A program made the translations under genes and the position numbers. From NCBI RefSeq assembly GCF_026967935.1, contig NZ_JAPVBL010000001.1, forward strand, positions 434,001-498,000: a stretch of 64,000 nucleotides of DNA. The letters run 5' to 3'. Of this stretch, positions 34,117 through 42,975 are shown one piece after another; position 1 is the stretch's first letter; each line of letters starts with the position of its first letter. Source of the stretch: Modestobacter sp. VKM Ac-2982. GTDB lineage: Bacteria > Actinomycetota > Actinomycetes > Mycobacteriales > Geodermatophilaceae. A model generated the notes under the pieces. It was given only the letters and a program-made list of their open reading frames with translations. It did not search any database and was not told the origin of the DNA.

Positions 34117-34136
34117 CCGCCACCGGTCGGTGGCGG
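34117..34136. promoter_or_regulatory. 9-bp inverted repeat in shared promoter region
   Basis: CCGCCACCG (34117-34125) and CGGTGGCGG (34128-34136) are perfect arms around GT. It lies between the divergent secreted protein and radical SAM genes, 21 bases before the former's start. Candidate operator or attenuator; no direct support. Confidence 0.3.
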
Positions 34137-34294
34137 GACCAGCATCGGTCGCGACGTCGTCCTCGGGCGTCGGTCGTGCGGCTGATCTGTCCAGGTCAGC
34201 GGGTCATCCCGGGGGCTGAGCGCAGCCGGTGGACCGGTCGTGCCGCAGCTACCGTGGGTGGGCGTGCCGAAGGCGCGCGTGAGGGGAGACTGCG

Positions 34295-35695
34295 ATGACG
34301 CTGCTCGGACGACTGCGGGACCTCGCCGCCCGCACCCGCCCGGTGCACCCGGAGACGGCGCGAGCGCTCGCCGAGCGGTGGGCGGCGCTGCCGGCGCACG
34401 TGCAGACCCCCGCGCAGAGCCTGGGCCGGCACGCGGTCGGCTGCGAGGGCACGCACGGCGTGTTCCCGAAGTGCAACCTCACCTGCACGCCCTGCTACCA
34501 CTCCGCCGACGCCAACAAGGTGCGCATCGACGGGCAGCACACCGTCGACCAGGTCGAGCAGCAGATGGCCTACCTGGAGCAGCGGCGCGGCCCCTACGCC
34601 CACGCCCAGTTGATCGGCGGTGAGGTGAGCCTGCTGCCGCCGGACGACCACGCCGCGGCGCTGCTCGCGATGCGGGCGCACGGGCGGTCGCCGATGTCGA
34701 TGACCCACGGTGACTTCGACCCCGAGTACCTGCGCGCGCTGGTGACCGACGGCGAGGGGCGGCTGCGGTTCGACCGGGTGAGCTTCGCGGCGCACTTCGA
34801 CATGCTGATGCGGGGCCGCCGTGGCGCGGTCAAGCCCCGGTCGGAGGCCGAGCTGGATCCGTTCCGCGAGCGGTTCGTGCAGATGTTCCGCGACCTGCGC
34901 GCCGAGACGGGCCTGCGGTACTACCTGGCGCACAACATGACGGTCACCCCGGCCAACCTCGACCAGGTGGCCGAGACGGTGCGCGCGGTGCTGCCGATGG
35001 GCTTCTCGATGATGAGCTTCCAGCCGGCCGCGCACGTCGGGGACGACCGCCGGTGGAAGGAGTCCTACACCGCAGTGGACGTCGATGCGGTCTGGGCGCA
35101 GCTGGAGCAGGCGCTGGGGCACCGGGTGCCGCACGAGGGGATCGAGTTCGGCGACCCGCGGTGCAACCGGGTCGCCTTCGGCTTCCTGGTCGCCGGCCGC
35201 TGGCGCGGGCTGATCGACCCGGACGACGCCCGTGACCGCGCGGCCCGCGACCGGTTCTTCGCGCACTTCGGCGGGGTGGCCTTCAGCGGGACGCCGCCGC
35301 TGCTGCTGGTCGGCAAGGTGCTCCGGGTGCTGCGCCGGCACCCCGGCGACCTGCCGGTCGCGCTCGGTTGGGCGCGGCGCACGGTGCGCCGGGCCGGCGG
35401 CGCCCGGGCGCTGGTGCGGGCCGCCCGCACCGGTGCGCTGGGGCTGATGACCTTCGAGGTGCACAGCTTCATGGACGCCGAGCAGGTCGGCCCGGCCTGG
35501 GAGCTGATGCAGCGCGGGGAGCAGGCCACCGACCCGCAGCTGCGCGCCACCCAGGAACGGCTCGCCGCCTGCACCTACTCGATGGCCCACCCCGAGACCG
35601 GCCAGCTGGTGCCGGCCTGCGCGCAGCACTCCGTACTCGACCTGGCGGAGAACGCGCAGCTGCGGAGGCTGCTACCGCTGACGGTCGTGGGCTGA
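34295..35695 (+). CDS. uncharacterised radical SAM protein
   Basis: A 466-residue radical SAM enzyme. The cluster motif is C60-x3-C64-x2-C67 (KCNLTCTPCYHSADANKV), with an extra C50 ten residues earlier. Features include the GGEVSLLPPDDH segment in place of the GGEP motif, a histidine-rich TMTHGDFDPEYL and HFDMLMRG stretch, and C-terminal cysteines in LAACTYSMAHP and LVPACAQHS that may bind a second cluster. I do not know a characterised homologue. It is not SPASM-like MftC. Its stop overlaps the convergent YnjD-like gene by 24 bases. Strong GAGGGGA before the ATG. Confidence 0.72.
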   Translation: MTLLGRLRDLAARTRPVHPETARALAERWAALPAHVQTPAQSLGRHAVGCEGTHGVFPKCNLTCTPCYHSADANKVRIDGQHTVDQVEQQMAYLEQRRGPYAHAQLIGGEVSLLPPDDHAAALLAMRAHGRSPMSMTHGDFDPEYLRALVTDGEGRLRFDRVSFAAHFDMLMRGRRGAVKPRSEAELDPFRERFVQMFRDLRAETGLRYYLAHNMTVTPANLDQVAETVRAVLPMGFSMMSFQPAAHVGDDRRWKESYTAVDVDAVWAQLEQALGHRVPHEGIEFGDPRCNRVAFGFLVAGRWRGLIDPDDARDRAARDRFFAHFGGVAFSGTPPLLLVGKVLRVLRRHPGDLPVALGWARRTVRRAGGARALVRAARTGALGLMTFEVHSFMDAEQVGPAWELMQRGEQATDPQLRATQERLAACTYSMAHPETGQLVPACAQHSVLDLAENAQLRRLLPLTVVG

Positions 35696-36772
35696 GGCGC
35701 CCTCCCGCGCGTCCGCCAGGCCGGCCGGGGGGACGACGCACCGGGCGGTGACCGGGATGCGCAGCCCGACCTCGGCGCCGACCGCGACCTCCTCGCCGGG
35801 CGACAGCTCGGCGGCCACGGCAGCCGGCTCGGTCCCGCGGCCGGCCACCTCGACGGTGACCAGCGCCCGCAGCCCGCGCCGGCGGACCTGCACCACGGTG
35901 CCGCGGGCGTCGGCGTCCGCCGCGGCGACGAGGGTGACCGCCTCCGGGCGGACGACGAGCACCCCGGGGCCCTCCGGGGCCGGGGCCGGGAGCTCGAGCT
36001 CGCCGAGTGCGGAGCGGTGCCGCCCGCCGGTGACGGTCCCGGGCACCTCGGTGCGCCCGCCGAGCAGCCGGCTGACCGCCAGGGACCGGGGCCGCGCGTA
36101 CAGCTCCCGCATCGGCCCCAGCTGCTGCAGCCGGCCGGCGGCCAGCACCGCGACGGTGTCGGCCAGCGCGTCGGCCTCCGCCGGGTCGTGGGTGACCAGC
36201 AGCACCGTCGGGGCCAGCCGCAGCCGGAGGTCGGCCAGCAGCTCGTGCATCTCCTGACGCAGCCCGGTGTCCAGCGCGCTGAACGGCTCGTCCAGCAGCA
36301 GCACCCGGGGCTCGGCGGCGAGCGCCCGGGCCAGCGCCACCCGCTGCGCCTGGCCGCCGGACAGCGCCCGCGCCGGCCGGCTGCCGAACCCGCCCAGCTG
36401 GACCAGCTCGAGGTGGTGCTCGGCGCGCTCGCGCGCCTGCCGCCGGGGCAGGCCGCGCACCCGGTCGGCGAAGCCGACGTTGTCCCGCACCGACAGGTGG
36501 GGGAACAGCAGCGGGCGCTGGAAGACCATCGCCATCCCGCGTCGCTCCGGGACGACGCCGGCCAGGTCCCGGCCGTCGAGGTGCACGCTGCCCCGGGTCG
36601 GGGTGTCCAGCCCGGCGGTCAGCCGGAGCACCGTGCTCTTCCCCGAGCCGGACGGGCCGAGCACCGCCACGCACGACCCGGCCGGGACGGCGAGGGTCAG
36701 GTCGTCCAGGGCCGGCGGGGCCCCGGCGGCGTGCACGCGGGTGAGCCCGGTCAGCTGCAGGGAGCCGCTCAC
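35672..36772 (-). CDS. ynjD: YnjD-like ABC transporter ATPase
   Basis: A 366-residue ABC ATPase. Walker A GPSGSGKST at 39-47, signature LSGGQ (ALSGGQAQRVALARAL), Walker B VLLLDEP, and a C-terminal TOBE-like beta domain (VLVVRPEAVTLVAA). It belongs to the importer class with binding protein and two permeases, here YnjB and YnjC-type. GTGA overlap with the upstream permease; stop overlaps the radical SAM gene on the other strand. The C-terminal domain is longer than in E. coli YnjD, whose family is called by operon structure. Confidence 0.75.
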   Translation of the reverse strand: MSGSLQLTGLTRVHAAGAPPALDDLTLAVPAGSCVAVLGPSGSGKSTVLRLTAGLDTPTRGSVHLDGRDLAGVVPERRGMAMVFQRPLLFPHLSVRDNVGFADRVRGLPRRQARERAEHHLELVQLGGFGSRPARALSGGQAQRVALARALAAEPRVLLLDEPFSALDTGLRQEMHELLADLRLRLAPTVLLVTHDPAEADALADTVAVLAAGRLQQLGPMRELYARPRSLAVSRLLGGRTEVPGTVTGGRHRSALGELELPAPAPEGPGVLVVRPEAVTLVAAADADARGTVVQVRRRGLRALVTVEVAGRGTEPAAVAAELSPGEEVAVGAEVGLRIPVTARCVVPPAGLADAREGASAHDRQR

Positions 36773-37560
36773 CGCCGGGCCCGCCGGCCGATCGAGCCGA
36801 TCACGACGAGCAGCGCGACCGGCGGCAGCACCGCCGACAGCGCCAGCACCGCCACCTGGGCGTCGTTGCCGGTGGCCGAGGCGGCGGCGCCGACCAGCAG
36901 CGGCAGGGTGACCAGCCGGCCACCGCCGACGAGCAGGGTCACGACGTAGTCGCTCCACCCCACCAGGAACGCCAGGAACGCCGCGCCCGCGACCGCCGGG
37001 GCCAGCAGCGGCAGGTGCACCGAGCGCACCACCCGCCAGGCGGAGGCGCCGAGCAGCCGGGCCTCCTCGTCGTGGTGCCGGTCGTGCGCGGCGTACGCGG
37101 CCCGCATCACCACGGTCGTGTACGGGATCGCCGCCACGGTCAGCAGCAGCACCAGACCGACCTCCGCCGGCACCCGCAGCCGCAGCAGCAGCACGTCCAG
37201 CCCGAGCGCGACGGCGAAGGGCGGGAGCACCAGCGGGGAGAGCAGCACCGCGAACACCAGCCCGGGCGCGCGCAGCGCCCCCGAGGTCAGCGCCCGGCCG
37301 GCCAGCGCGCCCAGCGGGGTGGCCAGCACGGCCACCGCCGTCCCGAGCACCGCCGACCGGACGGCGGCGGCACCGGCGCCGGCGGCGCGGGCCTCGGCCA
37401 GCCCGGTCGTCCCCCAGGCCTGGGGCAGCAGGGCCGGCGCCGACCAGCGGTCGGCGGCGGCCCACAGCAGCAGCGGCACGAGCGGGAGCACCAGCCAGAA
37501 GGCGAGCGCGCCGCGCCCCAGTCGGGAGCCGAGGCGGGAGACGAGCAGCGGTGCGCTCAC
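36769..37560 (-). CDS. YnjC-type ABC permease, second half
   Basis: A 263-residue inner membrane permease with six or so helices. The permease EAA-like loop is DEEARLLGASAWRVVRSVHLPLLAPA. It corresponds to the C-terminal half of the long E. coli YnjC; here the permease is split into two overlapping genes. GTGA overlaps the upstream gene's stop, and its own stop overlaps the ATPase start. So the two halves and the ATPase are tightly coupled. Confidence 0.7.
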   Translation of the reverse strand: MSAPLLVSRLGSRLGRGALAFWLVLPLVPLLLWAAADRWSAPALLPQAWGTTGLAEARAAGAGAAAVRSAVLGTAVAVLATPLGALAGRALTSGALRAPGLVFAVLLSPLVLPPFAVALGLDVLLLRLRVPAEVGLVLLLTVAAIPYTTVVMRAAYAAHDRHHDEEARLLGASAWRVVRSVHLPLLAPAVAGAAFLAFLVGWSDYVVTLLVGGGRLVTLPLLVGAAASATGNDAQVAVLALSAVLPPVALLVVIGSIGRRARR

Positions 37561-38411
37561 TGCTCGGCCGCCAGCCGGCGCAGCGACCGCAGCGAGACCA
37601 GCACGGCCACCAGCCCCAGCGCCGACGTGGTGACCGCGACCGCGGCGGCCTGGGGCCGTGCGGCGAGGTCGATGGAGGTGAACAGCCGGACGGCGAGCAC
37701 CGGCAGCGGCTCCGGTGACGGGCGGCCCAGCAGGGCGGCGACCTCGTAGGAGCCCAGCGTGTAGACGAAGCTCACCGCCGCGGAGGCGCCCAGCGCCGGG
37801 GCGGCCAGCGGGAGGGTGACGTGCCGGAACCGGGCCCACCGGCCGGCGCCCAGCAGCGCGGCGGTCTCGGTGTAGGAGGCCACCCGGCTGCTCAGCACAC
37901 CGGCGACCACCAGGGCGATGAACGCCGACTCCTTCCAGGCGTACTCGGCACCGACCGCGATCCACCAGCGGCCGCCCACCAGCGCCGGCCAGTCCGCGGG
38001 GGCGATGCCCAGCAGCCGGGGCAGGAACCCGGCGTCGGCCAGCAGCAGCCCCATCGCCGCCGCGCCCACCAGGTGCGGGACGGGGATGGTCAGCGAGCTG
38101 AGCGTGGCCAGCAGCCGGCTCCGCCGCGCCCCGGCGGTCACCGCCAGCGCCAGGCAGAGCCCGACCACCGTGGCCACCGCCGTCGCCCCGGCCGCGATCG
38201 CCAGCGACAGCCGGATCGAGGTGCCGAGCTCGGTGGCCCGCCAGGCGTCCAGGGACAGCTCCGGCCGGCCGACCAGCGGGGTCAGGCCCAGGCTCAGCAG
38301 GACGGCGGAGGTCAGGGCGGCACCGACGACGACCACCACCGGCACCACCGCGGGCAGCACCAGCAGGGTCGCGCGGCGGGACCCGGCGCCGGCCCGGCCG
38401 GCTGCGGTCAC
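37557..38411 (-). CDS. YnjC-type ABC permease, first half
   Basis: A 284-residue inner membrane permease with about six helices, with an EAA-like loop TETAALLGAGRWARFRHVTLPLAAPALG. It resembles the first half of YnjC (COG4135). The GTG at 38411 overlaps the binding-protein stop (GTGA). It forms the channel with the following permease. A basic start (AGRAGAGSRR) precedes the first helix. Confidence 0.7.
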   Translation of the reverse strand: MTAAGRAGAGSRRATLLVLPAVVPVVVVVGAALTSAVLLSLGLTPLVGRPELSLDAWRATELGTSIRLSLAIAAGATAVATVVGLCLALAVTAGARRSRLLATLSSLTIPVPHLVGAAAMGLLLADAGFLPRLLGIAPADWPALVGGRWWIAVGAEYAWKESAFIALVVAGVLSSRVASYTETAALLGAGRWARFRHVTLPLAAPALGASAAVSFVYTLGSYEVAALLGRPSPEPLPVLAVRLFTSIDLAARPQAAAVAVTTSALGLVAVLVSLRSLRRLAAEQ

Positions 38412-39649
38412 CCGGCCGCGACCTCGCGCCGCCACCCGTCGTCCAACGGCGTCACCCAGCCGGCCGAGAGCTCCGGGTCCGCGCCGGCGGAGAGCTCCTC
38501 GTAGCTGGGCACCACCGCGGAGTCGGGCAGCGCCTCGAACCCGGCGCGCGCGTCGTCGCCGAGCCGGTCCAGGTCCAGCACGGTGAACTGCCCCCAGACC
38601 TCAGGGCGTGCCTTGGCCAGCTGCTGCTCCGGCGAGAGCGCCAGGTCGGCCACCACCATCGCGCCGGCCTGGTCATCGGAGGTCGAGGGGATGGCCAGGA
38701 AGCTGGCGTTGCCGAGCGTGCCCTCGTCCAGGGTGAGCACCCGGGTGGTCTCGGGGAAGGTGCCGTCGGCGACCAGGTCGTCGACGGTCGCCGGGCCGTA
38801 GGTCATGGTCATGTCCACCTGGCCGTCGGCGAACAGCTGGTCGAGCTCCTGCTGGCTCTGCGGGTAGGTGTCACCCTCCCGCCACAGCGCGGGCGCCAGC
38901 TCGGCGAGCCGGTCGTAGAGCGCTGGGCTCAGCTCCTCGTAGGCCTCGTCCGAGTGCTCCAGCGGCACCTCGTCGACGCCGCCGGACACGCTGTAGAGCA
39001 CCTGGCGCAGGAACGCCGAGCCGGTGAAGTCCGGCGGGGCCGGGTAGGTGAACCGGCCCGGGTTCACCTCCGCCCAGTCGAGCACCCCGGCCAGCGTCGT
39101 CGGCGGGTCGGGCACCCGGGCGGCGTCGTAGACCAGGCTGAACTGGGCCTTGTGCCAGGGCGCCTCGCAGCCGTCGACCGGGGTGCCGAAGTCGCTGGTC
39201 AGCAGCGGGTCGTCGGGGTCGGTGCCGGCGATGTTCGGCAGCATCGACGTCCAGTCGCACAACCAGGCGCCGGCCTGGCGACCGGTGGCGAAGTTGTCGC
39301 CGTTCACCCAGACCAGGTCCACCTCGCCCTCGGTGACGCCGGCCTGCCGCTCGGAGAGGACGCGGTTGACCGCGTCCCCGGTGTCGGCGATCGGCACCCG
39401 GCGCAGGGTCACCCCGAGCTCGGCCGCCGCGCGAGCAAGCACGTCGTCGACGTAGGCGTTGCCCTGCACGTCGCCGCCGTACATCCACAGGTCGACCGTC
39501 TGCCCCTCGGCCTCGGCGAGCACGTCGTCCCACGAGCGGTCCTCCGCCACCGGCGCCGCCGCGTCCGGCGCGGCACACCCGGTGAGGACGGCGACCGAGG
39601 CGCACGCCGCGACGAGCACGCCGCCGTGCCAGCGGTGGAGCACGGTCAC
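38408..39649 (-). CDS. ynjB: YnjB-like substrate-binding lipoprotein
   Basis: A 413-residue extracytoplasmic binding protein with lipobox ending at C25 (AVLTGCAAP). The order SWDDVLAEAEGQTVDLWMYGGD, LRRVPIADTGDAVNRVLSER and EGEVDLVWVNGDNFATGRQ corresponds closely to E. coli YnjB (COG4134). Later are NPGRFTYPAPPDFTGSAFLRQ and FADGQVDMTMTYGPA. The ligand is not known; family members resemble polyamine/thiamine or iron binders. GGGAGG lies 9 bases before the GTG. It is the first gene of the import operon and divergent from the YnjF-like gene. Confidence 0.82.
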   Translation of the reverse strand: MTVLHRWHGGVLVAACASVAVLTGCAAPDAAAPVAEDRSWDDVLAEAEGQTVDLWMYGGDVQGNAYVDDVLARAAAELGVTLRRVPIADTGDAVNRVLSERQAGVTEGEVDLVWVNGDNFATGRQAGAWLCDWTSMLPNIAGTDPDDPLLTSDFGTPVDGCEAPWHKAQFSLVYDAARVPDPPTTLAGVLDWAEVNPGRFTYPAPPDFTGSAFLRQVLYSVSGGVDEVPLEHSDEAYEELSPALYDRLAELAPALWREGDTYPQSQQELDQLFADGQVDMTMTYGPATVDDLVADGTFPETTRVLTLDEGTLGNASFLAIPSTSDDQAGAMVVADLALSPEQQLAKARPEVWGQFTVLDLDRLGDDARAGFEALPDSAVVPSYEELSAGADPELSAGWVTPLDDGWRREVAAG

Positions 39650-39781
39650 GTGTGGCGCCTCCCTGACGTCGGTCCGCCCCTGCCGGCGGGTGGCCGCGGC
39701 CCAGGGGCTGCGCCAAGATCGTGCCCCACCCGATGGTGCCCCGCCACCGGGTCGACGTGCTGCCGAGGATCGGAGACCCGG

Positions 39782-40408
39782 GTGCTCGACGCTGCCGCGC
39801 GGCGGGTGCTCGACCGGCCGCTCGCCCGGGTGGCCGGTGTGCTGGACCGCCCGTGGATGAGCCCGGACCGGCTGACCGCCGCCGGGCTGGTGCTCGGCCT
39901 GGGCAGCGCCGCCGCCGCGGCGGCGACGCTGTGGTGGCCGGCGCTGGTGCTCTGGCTGTTCTCCCGGCTCGCCGACGGGCTGGACGGCCCGCTGGCCCGG
40001 CGGCGTCGCGCGGCCGGCGCGCCCGGGGACGCCGGCGCCGGCGGGTTCTTCGACATCACCGCGGACTTCCTGGTCTACGGCGCCGGCGTGCTCGGCGTCG
40101 CCCTCGGGGTGACCGCCGAGCGGGGCGACCCGTGGGAGCCGTTCGCCGCCGTCCTGCTCGCCTACTACGTCAACGGCGCTGCGTTCCTGGCCTTCTCCTC
40201 GCTCGCCGAGCGGGCCGGTCGGCAGCTGGACGACGGCCGGTCGCTGTCCTCCCTCGGCGGGCTGGCGGAGGGCACCGAGACGATCGTGGTGCACGCGCTG
40301 TGGCTGCTGCTGCCGGCGTTCGCCTGGCAACTGGCCTGGGTCTGGGCGGTGGTGGTCGGCATCAGCGCCGTCCACCGGATGTGGGCGGGTCACCGCGCGC
40401 TGCGCTGA
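39782..40408 (+). CDS. ynjF: CDP-alcohol phosphatidyltransferase, YnjF-like
   Basis: A 208-residue polytopic membrane enzyme. The CDP-OH-P motif is present: DGLDGPLAR, then FFDITADF (D-G-x2-A-R ... G-x3-D-x3-D). It transfers phosphatidyl from CDP-diacylglycerol to an alcohol; the alcohol is not known. It is 132 bases from ynjB, divergent, matching the E. coli habit of keeping ynjF by ynjBCD. GTG with GGAG before it. The 3' end overlaps the convergent oxidoreductase by 19 bases. Confidence 0.8.
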   Translation: MLDAAARRVLDRPLARVAGVLDRPWMSPDRLTAAGLVLGLGSAAAAAATLWWPALVLWLFSRLADGLDGPLARRRRAAGAPGDAGAGGFFDITADFLVYGAGVLGVALGVTAERGDPWEPFAAVLLAYYVNGAAFLAFSSLAERAGRQLDDGRSLSSLGGLAEGTETIVVHALWLLLPAFAWQLAWVWAVVVGISAVHRMWAGHRALR

Positions 40409-41853
40409 GCCTCCCGGCGGTCGGTGAGCACGGCACGGAGCCGGACGAAGAGCCGCAGCGCGATCCGGACCACCGGGGCGCGGAGCCGGGCGCGCACGTC
40501 GGCGATGGCGGCGTTCCACGCCGCGTCGTTGTAGGTCGGGTAGGGGTGCGTGGTGCCGGCGACGTCCTGCACCCGCAGCCCCTGCCGGACGGCGAGGGTC
40601 AGCTCGCCGAGGCTCTCCCCGGCCCGGGGGCCGATCACGGTCGCTCCGCGCAGCCGCCCGCGCCGGTCGTGCACCAGCGTCGCGGAGCCGGCGGTGAGGT
40701 CCTCGGCGATGGCCCGGTCGATCTCGGTGTGCGGGAGGCGCCGGACGGTCAGCCCGGCGGCCGCTCCCTCGGCGGGGCTCATGCCGACCGAGGCCACCTC
40801 CGGGGAGGTGTAGGTGACCCGGGGGACGACGGGGTCGACCCGGCGACGCAGCCCGAGCACCGCGTTGCTCGCGGCCAGGCTGCCGCGCACGCCGGCGACG
40901 TGGGTGAACCGCGGGCCGCCGGTGACGTCGCCGGCCGCCCGGATCCGCGGGTTGCCGGTGCGCAGGGCGTCGTCGACGACCACGCTGCCGTCCTCGGCCA
41001 GCTCCACCCCGGCCGCGGCGCAGCCCAGGCCCTCGGTGCGGGCCCGGCGCCCCACGGCGACCAGCAGCCGGTCGAAGGGCACGGTGCCGCCGTCGGCCAG
41101 CTGGAGCTCACCGCCGTCCCGGTCGCCGGTGACCTCGACCGCCCGAGCGCCGTTCCGCACGTCGACGCCGTCGCGGACCAGCGCGGCGGTGACCAGCTCG
41201 GATGCCTCCTCGCTCTCCACGGCCAGCAACCGGTCGGCGGAGTTGACCACCGTGACCTGCGCGCCGAACCGGGCGAACGCCTGTCCGAGCTCGCAGCCGA
41301 TCGGTCCGCCACCGAGGACCGCCAGCCGGGGAGGCAGCGTCGTCAGGCCCCACACGGTCTCGTTGGTGAGCGGGTCGACGCCGGCCAGGCCAGGGACGGG
41401 CGGGAGCGCCGGACCCGAGCCGGTGGCGATGACCGCGGCCCGGAACCTCATCTCCCGACCGTCGACGGTGGCCCGGTCGGGCCCGGTGAACACGGCATCG
41501 CCGGTCAGCACGGTCACGCCCTTGCTGCGCAGCGTCTCCGGGGAGTCGACCGGCTCGATCGTGGCGATGGCCTGTTTCACGTGGATCATGACCCGGGCGA
41601 AGTCCACCTCGACGCCGGCGACGTCCACCCCGAGCCGGGCGGCCGCGCGAGCGTCGGCCGCCGCTGTGGCCGAGGCCAGCAGCGCCTTCGACGGCACGCA
41701 CCCGGTCCACAGGCAGTCACCGCCGGTGCGTTCCCGCTCGGTCAGCAGAACCCGGGCGCCCAGGGCGGCGGCGGTCGTCGCCGCCACGATCCCGGCGGTG
41801 CCACCGCCGATGACGAGCAGGTCCCACGTCCGTCCTCGGGTCACCGCGCCCAC
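40390..41853 (-). CDS. mercuric-reductase-like FAD disulfide oxidoreductase
   Basis: A 487-residue flavoprotein of the pyridine-nucleotide disulfide class. FAD motif LVIGGGTAGIVAATTAA; redox-active cysteines C47 and C52 (GGDCLWTGCVPSKALL); NAD motif LAVLGGGPIGCELGQAFARFG; C-terminal dimerisation with PYPTYND, in place of the HPT/HxxxxE of dihydrolipoamide dehydrogenase. A basic, helical C-terminal extension of about 25 residues may touch the membrane. Not MerA itself: the N-terminal heavy-metal domain and Cys-Cys C-terminus are absent. Substrate unknown. It overlaps ynjF. Confidence 0.75.
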   Translation of the reverse strand: MGAVTRGRTWDLLVIGGGTAGIVAATTAAALGARVLLTERERTGGDCLWTGCVPSKALLASATAAADARAAARLGVDVAGVEVDFARVMIHVKQAIATIEPVDSPETLRSKGVTVLTGDAVFTGPDRATVDGREMRFRAAVIATGSGPALPPVPGLAGVDPLTNETVWGLTTLPPRLAVLGGGPIGCELGQAFARFGAQVTVVNSADRLLAVESEEASELVTAALVRDGVDVRNGARAVEVTGDRDGGELQLADGGTVPFDRLLVAVGRRARTEGLGCAAAGVELAEDGSVVVDDALRTGNPRIRAAGDVTGGPRFTHVAGVRGSLAASNAVLGLRRRVDPVVPRVTYTSPEVASVGMSPAEGAAAGLTVRRLPHTEIDRAIAEDLTAGSATLVHDRRGRLRGATVIGPRAGESLGELTLAVRQGLRVQDVAGTTHPYPTYNDAAWNAAIADVRARLRAPVVRIALRLFVRLRAVLTDRREAQRSAR

Positions 41854-41904
41854 GCTAGGCGGGCACCCGGCGCGGCGCCGTCCGGTCGGGGGAGGATCGA
41901 CGGC

Positions 41905-42975
41905 GTGGCAGACCGGGTGCACGACGTGCTGGTGGTCGGTGCGGGCCAGGCCGGCCTGGGCACGGCCTGGTGGCTGGCCCGAAAGGGCGTTCGCGATGTG
42001 GTGGTGGTCGACGCCGCCGAGGTCGGGGGCAGCTGGCTGCGCCGCTGGGAGAGCCTGCAGCTGTTCACGCCCCGCCGGTTCAGCAGCCTGCCCGGGATGG
42101 CCTTCCCGGCCGGGCCGACACCGACGCCGGACCGGGTCGAGATGGCGGACCACCTGCACCGCTACGCCCGCCGGCTCGACGTCCCGGTGCGCCCCTGGAC
42201 CCCGGTCACCCGGCTGACGCCGGACCCGGTGGGCTTCCGCGCCGAGACGCGGGAGGGGCCGGTGCTGGCCCGGCAGGTGGTGCTGGCCACCGGCCCGTTC
42301 ACCCGGCCGCGGGTGCCGGCCGCGGCCCAGGAGCTGGACCCGGCGGTCGCCCAGTTGCACTCCGCGGACTACTGCCGACCCGCCGACCTCCCCGCGGGGC
42401 CGGTGCTGGTCGTCGGCGGCGGCAACTCGGCGGCGCAGCTGGCCGTGGAGCTGTCGGCCACCCACGAGGTCACCGTGGTCAGCCCGCGGGAACCCCGGTT
42501 CTTGCCGGAGCGGGTGCTCGGCGTGAGCGTCTACTGGTGGCTGCTGCTGTCCGGGGTGCTCAACGCCGGCAGCGACAGCTGGGTGGCCCGGGGCATCCGC
42601 CGGCGCGGCGACGCGATCATCGGCCGGGAACTGCGCCGACTCCGGGACGACGGCGTCATCGGCTGGCGCACCGGGCGGGTGGTCGGCGCGGAGGGCGACC
42701 GGGTGCACCTGGAGGACGGGCGGACCGAGCAGGTGTCCGCCGTGCTGTGGTGCACCGGCTTCCTGCCCGAGACCGGCTGGATCGACGTCCCGGGCGCGCT
42801 GGGCGCCGACGGCCTGCCGGTCCACCGCTGCGGGGCCTCGCCGGTGGCCGGGCTGCACTGGATGGGGCTGCCGTGGCAGACCCGGGTCAACTCCTCGATC
42901 ATCGACGGCGTCGACCGGGACGCCCGGCGCACCGCCCGGCGGATCAGGCGTCAGGCCCGCAGCGAGACCGTCTGA
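41905..42975 (+). CDS. flavin-containing monooxygenase-like NAD(P)-binding protein
   Basis: A 356-residue flavoprotein. FAD motif LVVGAGQAGLGTAWWLARKG near the start, GGSWLRRWESLQLFTPRRFSSLPG, then NADP motif VLVVGGGNSAAQLAVELS, and a CTGFLPETGWI near the end. It fits the class B flavin monooxygenase/trimethylamine-monooxygenase type. The GTG at 41905 was chosen; GGAGG is about 10 bases upstream, and a GTG 12 bases on is an alternative. It overlaps the convergent MBL gene by 25 bases. Substrate not known. Confidence 0.75.
   Translation: MADRVHDVLVVGAGQAGLGTAWWLARKGVRDVVVVDAAEVGGSWLRRWESLQLFTPRRFSSLPGMAFPAGPTPTPDRVEMADHLHRYARRLDVPVRPWTPVTRLTPDPVGFRAETREGPVLARQVVLATGPFTRPRVPAAAQELDPAVAQLHSADYCRPADLPAGPVLVVGGGNSAAQLAVELSATHEVTVVSPREPRFLPERVLGVSVYWWLLLSGVLNAGSDSWVARGIRRRGDAIIGRELRRLRDDGVIGWRTGRVVGAEGDRVHLEDGRTEQVSAVLWCTGFLPETGWIDVPGALGADGLPVHRCGASPVAGLHWMGLPWQTRVNSSIIDGVDRDARRTARRIRRQARSETV

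Noticed and set aside
40390-41853. True mercuric reductase
   Set aside because: No N-terminal heavy-metal-binding domain, no C-terminal cysteine pair and no mer genes nearby.
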